Assembly (NCBI GenBank): GCA_964291545.2
Contig: OZ219861.1
Location: 1-64,000 of the forward strand
Reading direction: 5' to 3'
Length of the DNA: 64,000 nt
From: G963667675 sp964291545
GTDB lineage: Bacteria; Chloroflexota; Dehalococcoidia; Lucifugimonadales; UBA3495
The position numbers were made by a program, and so were the translations under genes. The notes under the pieces are model-generated. The model was not told the DNA's origin. It made no database searches and saw only the letters and a program-made list of their open reading frames with translations. Below, one piece after another: positions 19,249 to 27,326 of the stretch (position 1 is its first letter; each line of letters starts with the position of its first letter).

Positions 19249-20833
19249 GTGGCTGATGTTACGAACCTTTTCGGACAAAGGGTTGTCTTTGGTCAGATGT
19301 TCAAAGCAGTACGGGAGCATGACGAGCCAGTGAGCGCCTTGAACATCAGCAGCTTCATCTGGGGCATCGCGGACGACGTGCTCCGGGACGTGTACGTCCG
19401 GGGTAAGTACCGTGACGTTATCCTGCCCATGACCGTCATCCGCCGCCTGGACGCCGTGCTGGAGCCGACCAAGGACACTGTCCTACGTATGAAGACGCAG
19501 TTGGATACTGCCGGCATAACGAACCAGGACGCTGCGCTGCGCCAGGCATCGGGAGAGGCCTTCTACAACACTTCCCGGTTCAGGCTGCGCGACCTGACTT
19601 CCCGGGCCCACCAACAACTGCTGCGCTCTGACTTCCTGGCATACCTGGATGGTTTCTCTCCCAATGTGCAAGAGGTACTGGAGAGGTTCGAGTTCCGCAA
19701 CCAGGTCCCAAGACTGGTGGACACCGACGCGCTGGGTTTCCTGCTGGAAAAGTTCTTGGACAGTTCCATCAACCTCAGCCCCAGGCCCGTCCTAAACGGC
19801 GACGGCTCGGTGCGGCTGGAGGGTCTGGACAACCACGGCATGGGCACCGTCTTCGAGGAACTCATCCGGCGTTTCAACGAGGAGAACAACGAAGAGGCCG
19901 GGGAGCACTTCACCCCCAGGGACGTGGTGCAACTCATGGCCAGCCTCGTCTTTTTGCCCATTGCCGACAAGGTCACCTCTAGCACCTACACGGTCTACGA
20001 TGGGGCCTGCGGCACCGGCGGGATGTTGACCGTCGCCGAGGAAGCGTTGATACAGATGGCCGCCGGCCAAGGCAAGGAAGCGTCCGTACACTTGTACGGC
20101 CAAGAGGTCAACTCTGAGACGTACGCCATCAGTAAGGCCGATATCATCCTGAAGGGCCAGGGCGACGAGGCCGACAACCTGCGGTTCGGCTCCACCCTCT
20201 CCGTCGACGCTTTCCCCGGCCGCGAGTTCGACTTCATGCTCTCCAATCCGCCCTACGGCAAGAGTTGGAAGAGCGATCTAGAGCGCATGGGCGGCAAGGC
20301 GGACATCAAGGACACACGCTTCGTGGTGGAGCACGGCGGCGACCCCGACTACTCCCTGGTCACCCGCTCCAGCGACGGCCAGATGATGTTCCTGGCCAAC
20401 ATGCTGAGCAAGATGAAGCATGATGGGTCTTTGGGCAGCCGCATCGCCGAGGTGCACAACGGCAGCTCCCTCTTCACCGGCGATGCTGGGCAAGGGGAGA
20501 GCAACATCCGCCGCTGGATTATCGAGAACGACTGGCTGGAGGCCATCGTCGCCCTGCCCCTCAGCATGTTCTACAACACCGGCATCGCCACCTACATTTG
20601 GGTGCTGAGCAACCGCAAGCCGGAACGCCGCCGCGGCAAGGTGCAGCTCATTGACGCCACCCAGTGGTTTCGACCGCTGCGCAAGAACCTGGGCAACAAG
20701 AACTGCGAGCTTTCCGAAGAAGACATCCAACGCATCAGCGACGCCTTCCTGGCCTTTCAAGAGACTGAACAGTCCAAGATATTCCCCAACCAGGCCTTCG
20801 GCTACTGGAAAGTCACCGTGGAGCGTCCCCTGC
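19249..20833 (+). pseudogene. hsdM: hsdM, 5' part (type I DNA methyltransferase, interrupted)
   Basis: The first about 528 codons of the N6-adenine methyltransferase subunit of a type I restriction system. The HsdM N-terminal helical domain (SSFIWGIADDVLRDVYVRGKY) begins about 30 residues in, so the GTG at 19249 or the ATG at 19297 could be the start. AdoMet motif I is YDGACGTGGML and catalytic motif IV is LSNPPYG. The gene is cut after codon VERPLR by the transposon at 20834; reading on adds unrelated residues up to a stop at 21006. The missing 150-codon tail resumes at 25727. The protein made now lacks its C-terminal helices, which in this family contact HsdS, so modification by this system is probably off. 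Confidence 0.9.
20826..20833 (+). repeat. Target-site duplication, left copy
   Basis: TCCCCTGC, repeated exactly at 25719-25726. Eight bases is the duplication length of IS6-like (and IS1595-like) insertion sequences. Confidence 0.9.
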
Positions 20834-20857
20834 GGCTCCGTTTGCTTAGTGTTGGGC
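20834..20857 (+). repeat. Left terminal inverted repeat
   Basis: 24 bp, starting GGCTCCGTTTGCTT. It pairs with 25695-25718 with four mismatches (positions 3, 15, 17 and 23). Confidence 0.9.
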
Positions 20858-20950
20858 AGAGGGTAGGGTATTCGGCGTTGGCTCGCCGGAAGGGAAGAGC
20901 GGTAAGGGAACGAGACGCCCAGAAGCCTACGGCGGGGAAGTTAGTACCAG

Positions 20951-21169
20951 CTAGACCTGTTGTAGCTTCTTGGCGAAGTCATTGCAGTACTCAATGGAAT
21001 CGGTGAGTTCAGAGTACCCCACGATACGGACCCCTTGGTGGTAGACACGCCAATACCACTTATCTTGATTATTATTCTTCATCCGCTTGACAGTAAGATG
21101 ACCTAATTGGCCACCCAACTCTAACGTGTACTCCAAAGTTCCTTCGGTGGTAGCAACGGTCCACTGCAT
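20951..21169 (-). CDS. Small hypothetical protein, third gene of the toxin-antitoxin cluster
   Basis: 72 residues, not recognised. It is rich in beta-strand pattern, with TLEYTLELGGQLGHLTVKR and a Trp/Tyr-rich WYWRVYHQG. It starts two bases after the stop of the DUF2283 gene, so it is likely co-transcribed with it. Accessory cargo of the transposon. Confidence 0.5.
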   Translation of the reverse strand: MQWTVATTEGTLEYTLELGGQLGHLTVKRMKNNNQDKWYWRVYHQGVRIVGYSELTDSIEYCNDFAKKLQQV

Positions 21170-21171
21170 TA

Positions 21172-21429
21172 CTAATCATCCTCATCAAGGGGTTCAGTGA
21201 ATGAGATATCAAGCGCCATTAGTACCTTCTGAATCAAGTCTGGGCGGGGCAAACCATCCAAGTTTACCCCGTCCTTCACATTATGAAGGCACACACCGAT
21301 AGGCTTTCCCGGATTCATGGAGTAGTCCACTATCCGGTCATTGTCCAATTCCCTAGCGTAGCCTGCTGTGCCCGCCTCGAATTCTATGTATAGCGAGCCT
21401 ATTGACTCATCCCACCCAATTTTAAGCAT
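21172..21429 (-). CDS. DUF2283 protein (putative antitoxin)
   Basis: 85 residues. The start at 21429 has GGGGGAG six bases upstream; the in-frame ATG at 21444 does not. DUF2283 pattern: DESIGSLYIEFEAG, then ELDNDRIVDY and GKPIGVCLHNV. The first eight bases overlap the end of the DUF4258 gene, so translation is coupled. DUF2283 genes commonly follow DUF4258 genes as presumed toxin-antitoxin pairs; here the pair would stabilise the transposon. Confidence 0.75.
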   Translation of the reverse strand: MLKIGWDESIGSLYIEFEAGTAGYARELDNDRIVDYSMNPGKPIGVCLHNVKDGVNLDGLPRPDLIQKVLMALDISFTEPLDEDD

Positions 21430-21655
21430 GCTCAACTCCCCCATCGTCGCTGGGGACGACTATAACATCTCGTACTGTGCCTTCCGCATCCATCCGGGCT
21501 TTCCCGAACCGACCGTCTGGGAGGGTAGCGGTATAGACTGTGGCTCCTGAATGTGTAGGATATTTTCCAGTGCTGTGGTTCAGAATAAACATGACGTGAG
21601 ACTCGTCGAGACCCAATCGGCCCATGCGGTCTTTTGCGAAACTTGTCATCTTCAC
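21422..21655 (-). CDS. DUF4258 protein (putative toxin)
   Basis: 77 residues (GTG at 21655 or ATG at 21649). The DUF4258 pattern is present: SFAKDRMGRLGLDESHVMFIL, a GATVYTATLPDGR strand pair and a hydrophobic VRDVIVVP strand. The family is related to RelE/HigB-like small folds. It is first gene of a minus-strand trio that diverges from the transposase, with a 126-bp region between that probably holds both promoters. Confidence 0.65.
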   Translation of the reverse strand: MKMTSFAKDRMGRLGLDESHVMFILNHSTGKYPTHSGATVYTATLPDGRFGKARMDAEGTVRDVIVVPSDDGGVEHA

Positions 21656-21781
21656 GATTAGCGAACACCTGAGGAGTTAAAACGGTCAGAACAGGCGACG
21701 CCCTGACAAATATATAGTACACTCTTGATGGTGCGTTCCACAACTCCGCCACGGGCACATCAATGCTAATATAGTCACACA

Positions 21782-22906
21782 ATGCGGTCAAGCAGTTACA
21801 TCGAAACCACCCGCCGGGTCGTCAAATGTCCCTACTGCGATTCGGAGAAACTTGCCAAGTGGGGCACGACCTCAGAGGGCAATCAACGCTATCGCTGCGG
21901 CTCGGATTCCTGCAAGCGCACATTCCTAGACACCGGAACCTTGAACGGTCGGCGCATGGACCCGGACATGGTTGGCTCGGCCATCAGAGACTACTTCACT
22001 GGCAAATCCTATAAGCAGATAGCCGAGGGCTTGCAAGAGGAATACGACCTAAAGAAAGAGCCGAGCAAGGCAACGGTCTTTGAATGGGTACGGGACTACA
22101 CCGACGAAGCCTTAAAGCAGATGGAAGGCCACAAGGCCAAGACCAGCGGCCATTGGGTAGCCGATGAACTGGAATTGAAGGTCAACAAGACCGGCAAGGC
22201 CAAGGCGTACATCTGGAATGTCATGGATTCCAAAACCCGCTATCTGCTTGCCTCTTACCTTACGCCCAGGCGGGACGCCGCAGCAGCTCGTGTCGTACTC
22301 CGCAAGGCTGCATTGGCCGCGGACAAGCCGCCCAAGACCATCAAGACCGATAGACTGCGTTCCTACATCAAGCCGATTAAAGACGTGTTCCCGGAAGCCA
22401 AGCATATCCAGTCGCAAGGGGTACACGCCGAGATTAACAACAACCTCTCAGAGCGGGTACAGGGAACTTTCCGCGACAGGCTAAAGACCCTCCGCCAACT
22501 GGACGGCATCGAGACCGGCAATCACTACCTGGACGGCTGGATGCTCAACTACAATATGTTCAGGAAGCACGAGGCCCTTGACAACCGGACACCGGGGGAA
22601 GCGGCCAAGGTCAACCCGCCGTTCAAGGAATGGGCCGATGTGGTAAAAGCCGAGGCCGCGCCTCGCCCCAAAACGGCAAGAGCGCGGCCAGCCTCTCAAT
22701 CGATACCGAAACCGAGATCGCCACAGCCCAAAATCGCCCCGCCAAAAGCCAAGGCACAGGCAAAGGTCGAACCGCCGAAGGCGAAACGGCGCAGGGGATT
22801 CAAGACTCCCAAGCCAAGATACCCGAAGGTGGGGAACGGGAAACCCAAGAGGCGGACGCCGCCGCCCTGGTCGCGGCTACGCCCACGGTTGCCTAGCAGA
22901 AACTAG
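21782..22906 (+). CDS. IS6-like DDE transposase with zinc ribbon and basic tail
   Basis: 374 residues. Residues 16-44 form a zinc ribbon (C16, C19, C39, C44). A helix-turn-helix-like region (IRDYFTGKSYKQIAEGL, ATVFEWV) follows, then an RNase H-fold domain with candidate catalytic D128 (VADELELKV), D190 (TIKTDRLRSY) and E224 (NNNLSERVQGTFRDRLKTLR). The order and spacing (about 62 and 34 residues) match IS6/IS240-type transposases. After residue 290 comes an 84-residue tail made of Lys, Arg, Pro and Ala, like a histone H1 tail, which typical IS6 proteins lack. It acts on the element's own tips and by inference on the 70-bp palindromes. IS1595 was the alternative, also with zinc ribbon and 8-bp duplication, but its DDE spacing and motifs fit less well. 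Confidence 0.85.
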   Translation: MRSSSYIETTRRVVKCPYCDSEKLAKWGTTSEGNQRYRCGSDSCKRTFLDTGTLNGRRMDPDMVGSAIRDYFTGKSYKQIAEGLQEEYDLKKEPSKATVFEWVRDYTDEALKQMEGHKAKTSGHWVADELELKVNKTGKAKAYIWNVMDSKTRYLLASYLTPRRDAAAARVVLRKAALAADKPPKTIKTDRLRSYIKPIKDVFPEAKHIQSQGVHAEINNNLSERVQGTFRDRLKTLRQLDGIETGNHYLDGWMLNYNMFRKHEALDNRTPGEAAKVNPPFKEWADVVKAEAAPRPKTARARPASQSIPKPRSPQPKIAPPKAKAQAKVEPPKAKRRRGFKTPKPRYPKVGNGKPKRRTPPPWSRLRPRLPSRN

Positions 22907-22935
22907 ACGGACGCGGCAGGGAGGTATTCGTATTC

Positions 22936-23181
22936 ATGCAGGGCTTGGAGGAATGGATGTTATTCATATTCATGCTGGTCTTATTTACCGTTCCACTGTC
23001 CGCTGTGGTTTTCGCCTTGGTCTACTCCTTGGTGGCGCATCGGCTTGGCTGGAAAGCCCTCCTTACTGCTGAGGGGCAGGAAGGCTATCCTGTTGCAACT
23101 CCAGTAGGCCATGAAGCCCAAAATATGAGCCAATCGCAAAGAGAATCAACTGAACGATTCCAGACACCCATCCAATCGTAA
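22936..23181 (+). CDS. Small membrane protein
   Basis: 81 residues with one long hydrophobic segment (MLFIFMLVLFTVPLSAVVFA) and a polar tail. GGGAGG lies about 11 bases upstream of the ATG. Its 3' third overlaps the opposite-strand gene 23063-23428, so only one of the two may be expressed. Function unknown. Confidence 0.4.
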   Translation: MQGLEEWMLFIFMLVLFTVPLSAVVFALVYSLVAHRLGWKALLTAEGQEGYPVATPVGHEAQNMSQSQRESTERFQTPIQS

Positions 23182-23428
23182 TTATCAGACCATCGACCTC
23201 ACCAACCGTAGCCCATTCCTCACGGCTCATAGTCCATCGTTTTATATGAAAGTTGTAGAGGCACGTCTCAGTCCATCGCGCAGGCCCAAGGGCGATAAAC
23301 AGGCTAAAGGCCGAGTAAGACCACCAGCGCAGAGCGGGAATCTCACCAGAAAAGTACGCTGCGAATCCCGACGCGGCAAAGAATAGGAACGATGTTGGAG
23401 CCCTGACCGGAATGTCCATTCCAAGCAT
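23063..23428 (-). CDS. Small multi-span membrane protein
   Basis: 121 residues with about three hydrophobic segments (FLFFAASGFAAYF, WWSYSAFSLFIAL, LIITIGWVSGIVQLILFAIG). Not recognised. It is convergent and overlapping with the preceding plus-strand gene. Transposon cargo of unknown role. Confidence 0.5.
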   Translation of the reverse strand: MLGMDIPVRAPTSFLFFAASGFAAYFSGEIPALRWWSYSAFSLFIALGPARWTETCLYNFHIKRWTMSREEWATVGEVDGLIITIGWVSGIVQLILFAIGSYFGLHGLLELQQDSLPAPQQ

Positions 23429-23500
23429 TTTTAACCGCCCTCAGAACGGGATCTGCGGCCTTATATCAATAAAGCCCCTCTGGCTCTTTAGCAAGGGCTG

Positions 23501-23947
23501 TCAGGATGCCTTATCTAACGCCCTTTTGACTAGGTTCAAGGCTCGCTGGCTATCTGGCCCAGGGGCGGCCTTGGGCCAAAGTGTTTGCAAGGTGCCCACA
23601 ATATCGTTCCCCAATGTTATGGTGTACTCATCCAGGTCCTCGTTCTCGAATATGTAATCTTCAACAGCCTCGGCGACCTCAGAGAAGGGCTTGTCCGTCA
23701 GTTTCACTAATTCCCGCACAAGCCAAGCCGTTTCCGCATCGCTCAAATATCCGTCGCCTCGCCGCAGTTCGCCAGTCACACTTTCGATATGCTTGCAAAT
23801 CCGCTGTTCGGTTGCGAGGCGTGACTTCATCCACGCAGGACACGTACAATGGGCGTGGCCCTCCTCATAAACGCTGACGGTGTACGTCCTCCTTGGGTCT
23901 GACTCCGAAGGCACCTCTACTTGCTTCACTATACTGCTATTAGTCAT
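23501..23947 (-). CDS. SWIM zinc-finger protein
   Basis: 148 residues. The SWIM motif CxCx(n)CxH is complete: C34, C36, C51 and H53 (HCTCPAWMKS, RICKHI). An acidic helical domain follows. SWIM fingers bind DNA or proteins. It lies 42 bp downstream of the methyltransferase-nuclease gene on the same strand, so it is probably co-transcribed with it as part of a two-gene restriction cargo. Confidence 0.7.
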   Translation of the reverse strand: MTNSSIVKQVEVPSESDPRRTYTVSVYEEGHAHCTCPAWMKSRLATEQRICKHIESVTGELRRGDGYLSDAETAWLVRELVKLTDKPFSEVAEAVEDYIFENEDLDEYTITLGNDIVGTLQTLWPKAAPGPDSQRALNLVKRALDKAS

Positions 23948-23989
23948 TGCCTGTCCTTATCAAACGCCTTGTCCGGCGCTTCTCTCTGT

Positions 23990-25672
23990 TTACGCTGTCT
24001 CAATTTCGCCTAACCCCGGCTGGAAGCTCCCAATTGTTCTCCTGGGCATACGCCGCGCAATCCCCTTATGCGGTGGCAGGTCTAACGGCTTGTGCGCCAA
24101 CAAGTCCTCGACGCTGTACCCTTGAATCTTGGGATAGCTTCCTGCGTCATCCTCAAACCGGCCCCTACCGCGTTGGTTCTCAACGGTCTGCATATAGCGG
24201 TCGAAGCAGACGAATATTCCGGCTGTCGCTCCCATCCTGTCCACCGTTGTTTCCAACGCCTTCACGGAATCCGGCGTCACATTCCCGCCCTTGACCTGCA
24301 CAATCGCCCATTCCGGCTTGATGGTCTTCCCAAAGCGGATAGGTACAAACGGCAAGACCCCGTCCACGCCGCCGTCCGGCCCCGGTGTGCCCGGGTCTTT
24401 GAACAACCCCTCTGCCCCTATCTCCCCGCACACCCACTTTTCAAACTCTTGCTTGCTACGCTGCGCCAATGCCCTGGCTTCCCCGATGTTAACCGGAACC
24501 CCCCGAACCGGAACATCATCAATTGTCAGGCCATCGAAGGCGTTGACTACACGGTTGCGAACCAAGCCGATAGCGAACGCGGATATGTCAATGCCAATCC
24601 AATTTCTCCCCAACGCCTCCGCCGCATGGATGGATGTTCCGCAGCCACAGAACGGGTCGAGTATCAACCCTTCTTTGGGACAAGACGCCGCAATGATACG
24701 CTCCAGCAAGGCGATGGGCTTCTGTGTAGGATACCCCAAACGCTCTCTCGCCTGTGCCGGAATTGGACCTATGTCAGTCCAAACATCCTGCAAGGGAACA
24801 CCTGGCATTTCGTCCAGATAACGTTTGTATCGCGGCACCGCCCCAGGTCGAGTTTGCACAACGCGGCCTGCGTCAATCAACGCCTGCATCCGCTCTTGGC
24901 TGTAACGCCAATGCCGAGTGATGCCCATTACCTCGTACTGAGGATTTCCCTTCGCTGCTCCATATGGGCCTGTAAGGTTGTCGAGGGTGTAGCGTCGTCC
25001 GGTTCCCTCTTCAACGGACTTGTAAAACTTCTCTACGTACTCCCGGTCATGTTTGACGTAGATAGGGTTCCACGTCCAATCATTACCCTTGGTGTATAAC
25101 AACAGTGTGTCGTGAATACGCCCAGGTTGCTTGCGCCCCTGCTTGGTGTCACTGTGGGCGAAGGTGCGTTTCCAAACAATCTCCGACCTGTAATTCTGCT
25201 GGCCGAAGATTGCATCCATCAGGAGCTTCAAATAGTGGCTTGCGGTGTCGTCACAGTGAAGGTAGATTGACCCCTTGGGCGAGAGTACCCGCCGCATCGC
25301 CAGCAAGCGCACGGCCATGTTGATAAGGTAGGATGAGAGGCTTAACTTACTACCCCCCCCCCCCCCCGCCTTTTGCCTGTCCACATAATTGGCGAGGTCA
25401 ATTATGCTCGCCAAGATGCGAGACTCAAGTCCAGCGGCCAATTCTGCGAGATAGCGTTCTTCTTGAGGCCCCCAACTCCAGGTATCGGTAAAGGCTTCTA
25501 CCGGGCGGGTGTCTTTATCCCTTCCAACGAAGGGCAGGTTATAGATGCTCTTGGAGTTGAAAGGTGGGTCCAGGTATATGAGGTCTACCGAGCCTGTGGG
25601 TAAGGCTTGGTGGTCATTGAGGACGTTTAAGCAATCGTCACTGTACAGGATTCGATTTAGCATATCCGCCAT
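23990..25672 (-). CDS. Beta-class DNA methyltransferase fused to Mrr-like nuclease, phase-variable
   Basis: 560 residues. Motif IV (LDPPF, D35-F38) precedes the AdoMet motif I (LDPFCGCGTS), the order of beta-class N6-adenine/N4-cytosine enzymes such as type III Mod. The C-terminal about 140 residues carry a Mrr-like catalytic pattern: GPDGGVDG near residue 433 and AIVQVKGG near 456, the D-QxK signature of Mrr-type PD-(D/E)xK nucleases. The chain could therefore both modify and cut. A 15-G run in the coding strand (25353-25367) encodes a Gly5 stretch between the two methyltransferase motifs; loss or gain of a G would end translation early. The start codon sits in a perfect palindrome. As cargo it can replace the host type I system whose hsdM it disrupts. 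Confidence 0.8.
   Translation of the reverse strand: MADMLNRILYSDDCLNVLNDHQALPTGSVDLIYLDPPFNSKSIYNLPFVGRDKDTRPVEAFTDTWSWGPQEERYLAELAAGLESRILASIIDLANYVDRQKAGGGGGSKLSLSSYLINMAVRLLAMRRVLSPKGSIYLHCDDTASHYLKLLMDAIFGQQNYRSEIVWKRTFAHSDTKQGRKQPGRIHDTLLLYTKGNDWTWNPIYVKHDREYVEKFYKSVEEGTGRRYTLDNLTGPYGAAKGNPQYEVMGITRHWRYSQERMQALIDAGRVVQTRPGAVPRYKRYLDEMPGVPLQDVWTDIGPIPAQARERLGYPTQKPIALLERIIAASCPKEGLILDPFCGCGTSIHAAEALGRNWIGIDISAFAIGLVRNRVVNAFDGLTIDDVPVRGVPVNIGEARALAQRSKQEFEKWVCGEIGAEGLFKDPGTPGPDGGVDGVLPFVPIRFGKTIKPEWAIVQVKGGNVTPDSVKALETTVDRMGATAGIFVCFDRYMQTVENQRGRGRFEDDAGSYPKIQGYSVEDLLAHKPLDLPPHKGIARRMPRRTIGSFQPGLGEIETA
25353..25367 (-). repeat. Homopolymer C15 (G15 on coding strand)
   Basis: Fifteen identical bases inside the methyltransferase gene, in frame in this read. 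Tracts of this length slip readily during replication and sequencing. Confidence 0.9.
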
Positions 25673-25687
25673 GTGGCGGATATGCTA
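25658..25687. promoter_or_regulatory. Perfect palindrome over methyltransferase start codon
   Basis: TAGCATATCCGCC, a 4-base spacer, then its exact reverse complement GGCGGATATGCTA. The ATG of the methyltransferase (25672-25670) lies inside it. It could be an operator for autoregulation, as in restriction-controller systems, or a hairpin that limits translation. It lies 7 bp inside the right terminal repeat. Confidence 0.75.
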
Positions 25688-25694
25688 ACATAGG

Positions 25695-25718
25695 GGCCAA
25701 CGCCAAGCAAACGGAACC
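25695..25718 (-). repeat. Right terminal inverted repeat
   Basis: Reads GGTTCCGTTTGCTTGGCGTT from the outside inward. The first 14 bases equal the left arm of the palindrome at 14014. Confidence 0.9.
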
Positions 25719-25726
25719 TCCCCTGC
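25719..25726 (+). repeat. Target-site duplication, right copy
   Basis: TCCCCTGC, identical to 20826-20833. Confidence 0.9.
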
Positions 25727-26178
25727 GCATCGCAGGCATCGACCCGGAACGGGTCTACACCGCCAAGGAGATTAAGGAACTCAAGGATAACGGGGAGCGC
25801 TCCGAGACAGCGCCTCCCGTCATCAAGAAGGTTCACAAGGGAGTTGAGGCCAGCCCCCTCCACGGTCTTTGTTCCGCCGTCATTCAGGGCAAGCCGGCCG
25901 TCGTCGAATACGAGCCGGACGCCGACCTGCGGGATACCGAGCAGGTACCGCTGCTTCACGAAGGCGGCGTCGATGCCTTCCTGCGCCGCGAGGTCCTGCC
26001 TTACGCCCCGGACGCCTGGTACGTTCCCGACAGCGTGAAAATCGGCTACGAGATCAGCTTCACCCGCCATTTCTACAAGCCCCAGCCACTACGCCCCTTG
26101 GAAGAGATACGGGCGGATATCTTGGCCCTGGAGCGGGAGACGGATGGATTATTGGCGGAGATTGTAGGGGACGGCTAA
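25727..26178 (+). pseudogene. hsdM: hsdM, 3' part (separated by transposon)
   Basis: The remaining 150 codons of HsdM. They include ERVYTAKEIKELK, the conserved segment LPYAPDAWYVPDSVKIGYEI, and the C-terminal helix LEEIRADILALERET. There is no start signal; translation of this piece alone is unlikely. The stop is 3 bases before the next gene, showing that hsdM was the first gene of the long plus-strand operon. Confidence 0.9.
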
Positions 26179-26181
26179 GGA

Positions 26182-26664
26182 ATGAACCTAGGTGACTTCT
26201 TCAAGAATTTTCACCTGGAGAAAGTGCGGCTGAACCTCAACGCCGTCCAATTTGAAGTCTCATTCCAAGAAACGGACAAAGACGCCGCTTGGGACCTCTA
26301 TGTAGAGATGCTCACGAGAATCGTTACTCAGCCCCTCCCTCCTGAGGCTGGTGACGAGCAGGCCGCATTGGAAAGCGTGTACTCCCTTGCGCCGGCTACC
26401 CGGGACATATTGCGGCATCACGGCCGGGCGTCGATACAGTTCAGCAAGGTGGCGGTTCCAGTATTGAACCAGATAATACGGCCCTTCACGACCAAGTGGC
26501 ATAGGGAAAGCTTGGCAGGGACCTTCGACCAAGAGGCCAACAGGATGCAATTCCGAGAAGAGCTAGGGCGCTTGCAGGCGGAGCTCCGCAACTACAACCG
26601 GATGTTGGCGGAAATCGCTGGCGTGGAGGATCTGACAGGCTTGGAAGGGCCACCGGGAGAATAG
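26182..26664 (+). CDS. Small helical protein of the TIR-KAP module
   Basis: 160 residues, not recognised. It starts 3 bases after the hsdM stop with AAGG as ribosome site. The N-terminus has a short alternating strand (EKVRLNLNAVQFEVSF); the rest is mostly helix, ending in a probable coiled coil (REELGRLQAELRNYNRMLAEI). There are no catalytic motifs. Its stop is 2 bases from the TIR start, so the two are made together. By position it may be a regulator, sensor or scaffold for the TIR protein. Confidence 0.65.
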   Translation: MNLGDFFKNFHLEKVRLNLNAVQFEVSFQETDKDAAWDLYVEMLTRIVTQPLPPEAGDEQAALESVYSLAPATRDILRHHGRASIQFSKVAVPVLNQIIRPFTTKWHRESLAGTFDQEANRMQFREELGRLQAELRNYNRMLAEIAGVEDLTGLEGPPGE

Positions 26665-26666
26665 CA

Positions 26667-27224
26667 ATGGGCACCAGACACAACATCTTCCTGAGTTACT
26701 ACCACGAACAGGACCAGAGATACAAAGACGAGTTCGTTCGCATGATGGGAGACAACATTATCGACAAGTCGGTCGAACTTGGAGACATCATTGACAATAA
26801 CCTACCCAGCGAGGCCGTGCTCCAACGAATCAGAGAGGACTACATCGCTCAGGTGTCTGTAACTGTGGTGTTGATAGGCCCTTGCACATGGCAGCGGAAA
26901 TACGTGGACTGGGAAATCGGAGCTAGCCTTCGGAATACGCCGACAAATCCCAGGTGCGGACTGTTGGGCATCCTGCTCCCTAATCACCCAGACTCTCAAC
27001 GGAGAGAATACAATCCTAGATTGATTCCACCCAGGCTGGCAGACAACTGTGGCGAAAACCCAGCCTTCGCGTTGATCTACGCCTGGAGTGGTGACCCGGC
27101 TGAGGTTCGCGGATGGATTCACCGAGCCTTCTTGAGGAGAAAAAAGCAGCCTGACCCCAACATCAGCCGCCACCCGTTTGGGCACAATCGCAGCGGAGAT
27201 TGCATGAGGGGCTGGCAAAGCTAG
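26667..27224 (+). CDS. TIR-like (MTH538/ThsB-type) protein
   Basis: 185 residues. The N-terminal strand and loop HNIFLSYYHEQDQRYKDEF, the central VTVVLIGPCTW strand and the helix YVDWEIGASLRN match the MTH538 TIR-like fold found in Thoeris ThsB and related proteins. The Glu in WEIG is the candidate catalytic residue. TIR proteins of this group consume NAD+ or make cyclic ADP-ribose signals on infection. The C-terminus is basic and poorly conserved. The position between a small helical protein and a KAP NTPase is unlike Thoeris (no ThsA here). Confidence 0.75.
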   Translation: MGTRHNIFLSYYHEQDQRYKDEFVRMMGDNIIDKSVELGDIIDNNLPSEAVLQRIREDYIAQVSVTVVLIGPCTWQRKYVDWEIGASLRNTPTNPRCGLLGILLPNHPDSQRREYNPRLIPPRLADNCGENPAFALIYAWSGDPAEVRGWIHRAFLRRKKQPDPNISRHPFGHNRSGDCMRGWQS

Positions 27225-27326
27225 CGTAGTGTCTCCATCCCATGTGTCCGTTAAAGTGACGCGGGCGGGCTCCTCGCATTGGAACGGGATACTGGACGTC
27301 TGCTACCGGAGACCGTGGGAGGATAA

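Larger units (their letters stand above)
20834..25718 (+). mobile_element. 4,885-bp IS6-like cargo transposon inserted in hsdM
   Basis: Both ends were found directly. The left tip GGCTCCGTTTGCTTAGTGTT and the right tip (reversed) GGTTCCGTTTGCTTGGCGTT match at 20 of 24 positions and are flanked by the 8-bp duplication TCCCCTGC. Removing the element and one duplicate rejoins hsdM in frame (RPLR then IAGIDPERVY). Contents: a minus-strand DUF4258/DUF2283 pair plus a small gene, the transposase on the plus strand, two overlapping small membrane proteins, a SWIM protein and a methyltransferase-nuclease. IS6 tips usually begin GG(C/T)(T/A)CTGTTGCAAA, similar in kind to these. It therefore behaves like a single-transposase cargo unit. 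Membership of IS6 rests on the transposase motifs and tips; a new or neighbouring family is possible. Confidence 0.9.

Noticed and set aside
20834..21006. The last 57 codons of the hsdM reading frame as native sequence
   Set aside because: They are transposon sequence read by chance after the insertion point.
21782..22906. Transposase as IS1595 family
   Set aside because: The zinc ribbon and 8-bp duplication fit, but the catalytic motifs and spacing (D128, D190, E224 in NNNLSER) and the GG(C/T)TCCGTTTG tips fit IS6-like elements better. A tree is needed to settle this.
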